Shown here one piece after another: positions 60,975 to 64,000 of a stretch of DNA of 64,000 nucleotides. The stretch's first letter is position 1. Each line of letters opens with the position of its first letter. A program made the position numbers and the translations under genes. Location: positions 434,001 through 498,000 of the forward strand of contig NZ_CP109450.1 in the NCBI RefSeq assembly GCF_041438865.1. The letters run 5' to 3'. The notes under the pieces are model-generated. The model was given only the letters and a program-made list of their open reading frames with translations. It was not told the DNA's origin and did no database searches. This DNA comes from Streptomyces sp. NBC_01471. GTDB taxonomy: Bacteria > Actinomycetota > Actinomycetes > Streptomycetales > Streptomycetaceae.

Positions 60975-61942
60975 GCCCGTTCCAGCTGACCCGCACCCTG
61001 CCCGAGGACGCGACGGACGCCGCACTGCGCGCGGACGTGCTCCAGGGCCTGACCAGCTCACCCAAGACGCTGCCGCCCAAGTGGTTCTACGACGCGCGGG
61101 GCAGCGAGCTCTTCGAGGAGATCACCGCGCTGCCCGAGTACTACCCGACCCGGGCGGAGCGGGAGATCCTGCTCGCCCGCGCGGGCGACATCGCGGACGC
61201 CACCGGCGCGCGCACGCTGATCGAGCTGGGTTCGGGGTCGTCGGAGAAGACCCGGCACCTGCTCGACGCGCTGCCCGCGCTGGAGATGTACATCCCGGTG
61301 GACGTGAGCGGGAGCGCGCTCACCGCGGCGGCGGACGCGCTGCTCGCCGAGCGGCCGGGCCTCTCCGTGCACGCGCTGATCGCCGACTTCACCCGCGAGC
61401 CGGCACTGCCGCCCGCTCCGGGCCCCCGGCTCGTCGTCTTCCTGGGCGGCACCATCGGGAATCTGCTGCCGCCCGAACGGGCGGCGTTCCTGCGGTCCGT
61501 CCGGGGTCTGCTGGAGCCGGGCGACCATCTGCTGCTGGGCACGGACCTGGTGAAGGACGAGAGCGTGCTGGTCCCCGCGTACGACGACGCGGCCGGTGTC
61601 ACCGCGGCGTTCAACAAGAACGTGCTGAGCGTCATCGACCGGGAGCTGGGGGCGGACTTCGATCCGGCCGCCTTCGACCATGTCGCGGTCTGGGACCGCG
61701 AGAACGAGTGGATCGAGATGCGGCTGCGGGCCCGCACGGCGTTCACCGTGAAGATCCCGGAGCTGGATCTGGCGGTGCCGTTCGCGGCGGGCGAGGAGAT
61801 GCGGACGGAGGTGTCCGCCAAGTTCCGTGAGGAGCGTGTGCGGACCGAACTGGGCGCGGCGGGACTGTCGTTGCAGCACTGGTGGACGGATTCCGGTGGG
61901 CGGTTCGCCCTGTCGCTCAGCGGTCCACCAGCTCGTCCGTGA
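60971..61942 (+). CDS. egtD: L-histidine N-alpha-methyltransferase
   Basis: A 323-aa SAM methyltransferase converting histidine to hercynine, the first committed ergothioneine step. The DUF2260 family signatures are LPPKWFYDARGSELFEEI, TLIELGSGSSEKTRHLL and FLGGTIGNLLP. GTG 60971 overlaps egtC. Its last 26 bp overlap the convergent lipoprotein gene. egtE (the final C-S lyase) is not in the window, which is usual for Streptomyces operons of this type. Confidence 0.95.
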   Translation: MSPFQLTRTLPEDATDAALRADVLQGLTSSPKTLPPKWFYDARGSELFEEITALPEYYPTRAEREILLARAGDIADATGARTLIELGSGSSEKTRHLLDALPALEMYIPVDVSGSALTAAADALLAERPGLSVHALIADFTREPALPPAPGPRLVVFLGGTIGNLLPPERAAFLRSVRGLLEPGDHLLLGTDLVKDESVLVPAYDDAAGVTAAFNKNVLSVIDRELGADFDPAAFDHVAVWDRENEWIEMRLRARTAFTVKIPELDLAVPFAAGEEMRTEVSAKFREERVRTELGAAGLSLQHWWTDSGGRFALSLSGPPARP

Positions 61943-63185
61943 GGAGCTTCGACGCCTTCTTCGCGGCCGTTTCGGCGTCCTGGCCGGTGAGTACGTCCGT
62001 CATGTAGGGCTTGATCGGGTTGTCCGCCTCGACCGCCGCCCACCGCGGCGAGTTCGGGGTGGCCCGGCCGCGCGCCGCGCCCGCGGCCATCGCGGCCGTC
62101 CCCTCCTCGCCCTTGACGACGCCCGCGAGCGTCGTCTTGTTGGGGACGTAGCTCATGGCCCGGGCCAGCTCGGTCTGCCACCTGCGTCCGGCCAGTGCTT
62201 CCACGACCCCGACCGCCGCGTCACCGTGGCGGGCCTTGTCGGGAATGATCAGGTCGGAGCCGCCGGTGAAGACCGCCGACGGCTTGCCCGCCGTCCGCCC
62301 GGGAATCGGGAAGAAGCCGAGCTTGCCCTTGAGCTGCGGATTGTTCTTCAGGATGGTCTGCGCCGTGCCGGGCACCGCGATGATCTGCGCGACGTCGCCG
62401 TCCGCGAACACGTCGGCCTGCTGCGGATGGGCCTCGTCCGCGTTCCTGGGCCCCTTGCCGAGGCTCTGGAGCTCCTTGTAGAAGTCCATGCCTCTGATCG
62501 CGGCCGGGCTGTCGAGGGCGCCGGTGAAATTACCGCCGGCCTCATCGGCCAGCTCACCACCCTCGTCCCAGATGAAGCCGGAGAGGGTGTACCAGTCCTG
62601 CCCGGCGAGATAGATCCCTTGCCGGCCGTTCCCGTTCAGCTCTTCGGTGTCCTTGATCCACTGCGCCCGGGTCCTCGGCACCTTGGTGATCCCCGCCCCC
62701 CTGAACAGGTCCTTGTTGTAGATGACGACCCGGTTGGCCGCGTACCAGGGGATTCCGTACTGGGCGCCGTTGATGCTTCCGGGATCCGCGAGACCGGGCA
62801 GCCAGTCCTTGGAGCCGAGGTCGCGGACCGATTCGAGGGTGAGGTCACGCAGCCCGCCGCTCTCCGCGTACATCGCGACCTGGGTGTTGCCGACCTCGAT
62901 CAGGTCGGGGCCGTCGCCGGTCCGGAGGGCCGCCGTGACCTTGGCACCGATGCCGCCCCACTCCTGGATCCGGACATCCAGCTTGGTGTTCTTGTGCTCG
63001 CTCTCGTACTCCCGGGTGAAGCGCTGGACGAATCCGTCGGACGCGCTGCCCTTCATCAGCCACACCGTGACCGTGGTGGTGCTGTCGCCCGTGCCGGGAA
63101 GATACCCGCAGCCGGTGAGCGCGGTGGCGGCGAGCGCGGTGGCGGCGAGCAGGGCGGCGCAGCTCAGGCCGGGACGGTTCTTCAC
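61917..63185 (-). CDS. Sugar ABC transporter substrate-binding lipoprotein (DasA/NgcE-like)
   Basis: A 422-aa lipoprotein (lipobox ALTGCG). The mature part resembles DasA, the chitobiose-binding protein: TTVTVWLMKGSA, DLIEVGNTQVAMYAESGGL and YGIPWYAANRVVIYNKDLF. The start is GTG 63185 (AGAGG upstream, ideal signal peptide); an ATG at 63221 lacks a ribosome site. A DasR-like box lies at 63271-63282. No permease genes follow, so it depends on others elsewhere. The 3' end overlaps egtD antisense by 26 bp. Confidence 0.86.
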   Translation of the reverse strand: MKNRPGLSCAALLAATALAATALTGCGYLPGTGDSTTTVTVWLMKGSASDGFVQRFTREYESEHKNTKLDVRIQEWGGIGAKVTAALRTGDGPDLIEVGNTQVAMYAESGGLRDLTLESVRDLGSKDWLPGLADPGSINGAQYGIPWYAANRVVIYNKDLFRGAGITKVPRTRAQWIKDTEELNGNGRQGIYLAGQDWYTLSGFIWDEGGELADEAGGNFTGALDSPAAIRGMDFYKELQSLGKGPRNADEAHPQQADVFADGDVAQIIAVPGTAQTILKNNPQLKGKLGFFPIPGRTAGKPSAVFTGGSDLIIPDKARHGDAAVGVVEALAGRRWQTELARAMSYVPNKTTLAGVVKGEEGTAAMAAGAARGRATPNSPRWAAVEADNPIKPYMTDVLTGQDAETAAKKASKLLTDELVDR

Positions 63186-63270
63186 GGAGGTCACCTCTGT
63201 CGTACGGACACGGCAGTTCATGACCCGACGTGGGGGAAGCACAGACGGCTTGAACGGGTTGGCTGGAGTT

Positions 63271-63282
63271 TGGTACAGACCA
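63271..63282. promoter_or_regulatory. DasR-type (dre) box
   Basis: TGGTACAGACCA matches the DasR core TGGTCTAGACCA at 10 of 12 positions and is flanked by T and A that extend the palindrome. It lies 86 bp upstream of the sugar-binding lipoprotein gene on the minus strand. Confidence 0.6.
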
Positions 63283-63409
63283 ATCCTCGGGGTCAAGACC
63301 CCCGGCGCCCGCACCTGCCCTGCGCGCCCGGGGTCCCGTGACCGGCCGGCACCGCGCGGAGTACGGCTCCGTACGGCACCGTGGAGGGAGGCGACGAAAG
63401 GAGCGGGTC

Positions 63410-63625
63410 ATGACGGACCACACCTACCGGGTGACGGAGATCGTCGGCACCTCCCACGAGGGCGTGGACCAGGCCATCCGCAACGGCCTGGCGCGCGCGG
63501 CCGGCACACTCAGGGGCCTCGACTGGTTCGAGGTCACCCAGGTGCGCGGGCAGATCGTGGACGGACAGGTCGAGCACTACCAGGTCGGCCTGAAGGTCGG
63601 CTTCCGGCTGGAGGACGGCGGGTGA
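63410..63625 (+). CDS. Dodecin
   Basis: A 71-aa flavin-storage protein that assembles into dodecamers. The characteristic sequence runs YRVTEIVGTSHEGVDQAI, with the flavin-stacking Trp in LDWFEVTQVRG and HYQVGLKVGFRL at the end. AAAGGAG precedes the ATG at 63410; the longer frame upstream has no coding support. Confidence 0.94.
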   Translation: MTDHTYRVTEIVGTSHEGVDQAIRNGLARAAGTLRGLDWFEVTQVRGQIVDGQVEHYQVGLKVGFRLEDGG

Positions 63626-63673
63626 CCCCGAGGCCCCGGGGAATGCACGGCGGGCCCGGACGTTGAACCTTTC

Positions 63674-64000
63674 GTGAGCTCTGCGATCTCCTCGACCCCG
63701 TTCTCCGTACTGGACCGCTCCCGTACCCGCGAGGGGCGCGACGGTCCGGAGGCCCTGCGTGACACCGTGCGCTTCGCGCAGCAGGCCGAGGCCCTCGGCT
63801 ACCACCGGTTCTGGGTCTCGGAGCATCACAGCGTGCCGGGGGTCGCGGGCTCCGCACCCACCGTTCTCGCCGCGGCCGTCGCGGCCGCCACCTCGACGAT
63901 CCGGGTGGGTACCGGCGGGGTGATGCTGCCCAACCACCGGCCGCTCGTCGTCGCCGAGCAGTTCGGGGTGCTCGAAGCGCTCTTCCCCGGCCGGATCGAC
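63674..64000 (+). CDS. LLM-class flavin-dependent oxidoreductase, 5' part
   Basis: 109 codons to the window edge. The sequence is luciferase-like: PFSVLDRSRTREG, FAQQAEALGYHRFWVSEHH, the barrel strand VGTGGVMLPNHRPLVVAEQFG and LFPGRID. Streptomyces homologues are ~330-360 aa monooxygenases of unassigned substrate using F420 or FMNH2. GTG 63674 is used; no clear ribosome site is visible. Confidence 0.85.
   Translation, partial: MSSAISSTPFSVLDRSRTREGRDGPEALRDTVRFAQQAEALGYHRFWVSEHHSVPGVAGSAPTVLAAAVAAATSTIRVGTGGVMLPNHRPLVVAEQFGVLEALFPGRID

Overview
The window is about 72% G+C, with Streptomyces-type gene content. It has Tat and lipoprotein secretion signals, GTG/ATGA stop-start overlaps, many start codons placed about 7 nt after a TANNNT box (leaderless genes), pcaL fusion, popR/clpP3/clpP4, an encapsulated DyP peroxidase, ergothioneine genes and DasR-type sites. 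It reads as a Streptomyces chromosome segment. No rRNA, tRNA, CRISPR or intact insertion sequence was seen.

Layout. 1-3.9 kb: a leftward rhamnose-type sugar ABC transporter operon with LacI-like operators, facing a second operator-bearing promoter that points right. 4-7.5 kb: a glycine betaine/choline-type ABC transporter whose ATPase converges on its own permease/binding-protein operon. 7.7-13.4 kb: pdxH, an MBL-fold hydrolase, and a TetR/amino-acid permease/nitrilase cassette. 13.6-18.5 kb: sedolisin protease, APH-like kinase, GH63 glycosidase. 18.7-23.7 kb: a Clp/Hsp100 ATPase, two very small genes, and the encapsulin-DyP operon. 24-33 kb: an accessory stretch with a phzF remnant, SnoaL-like protein, toxin-antitoxin pair, XRE remnant, second aconitase, and a TetR/TetX-like monooxygenase pair. 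34-42.6 kb: the protocatechuate branch of the beta-ketoadipate pathway (tandem IclR regulator, pcaIJHGBL, pobA). 42.7-44.6 kb: popR-clpP3-clpP4. 44.8-49.4 kb: fucosidase, aquaporin, chitin LPMO and GH19 chitinase. 50-52.5 kb: an aldo-keto reductase among gene relics. 52.5-56.9 kb: flavoprotein, thioredoxin, pcaF thiolase, GH18. 57-62 kb: PemK-like protein and egtABCD. 62-64 kb: DasA-like sugar-binding lipoprotein, dodecin, and a partial LLM flavoprotein.

How it works together. pcaF at 54.5 kb lies about 13 kb from the pca cluster but carries nearly the same promoter and three-half-site operator as pcaI, so the thiolase appears co-regulated with the cluster. DasR-like boxes precede the LPMO and the DasA-like binding protein, tying both to chitin/GlcNAc control. 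The most unusual items are the twin pca promoters, a ClpP4 without its catalytic His, a GH19 enzyme lacking its usual second Glu, a Hsp100 ATPase with no ClpP-docking loop, a frameshifted phzF relic, and an operator-bearing rightward promoter next to the rhamnose operon that now reads toward an unrelated gene.
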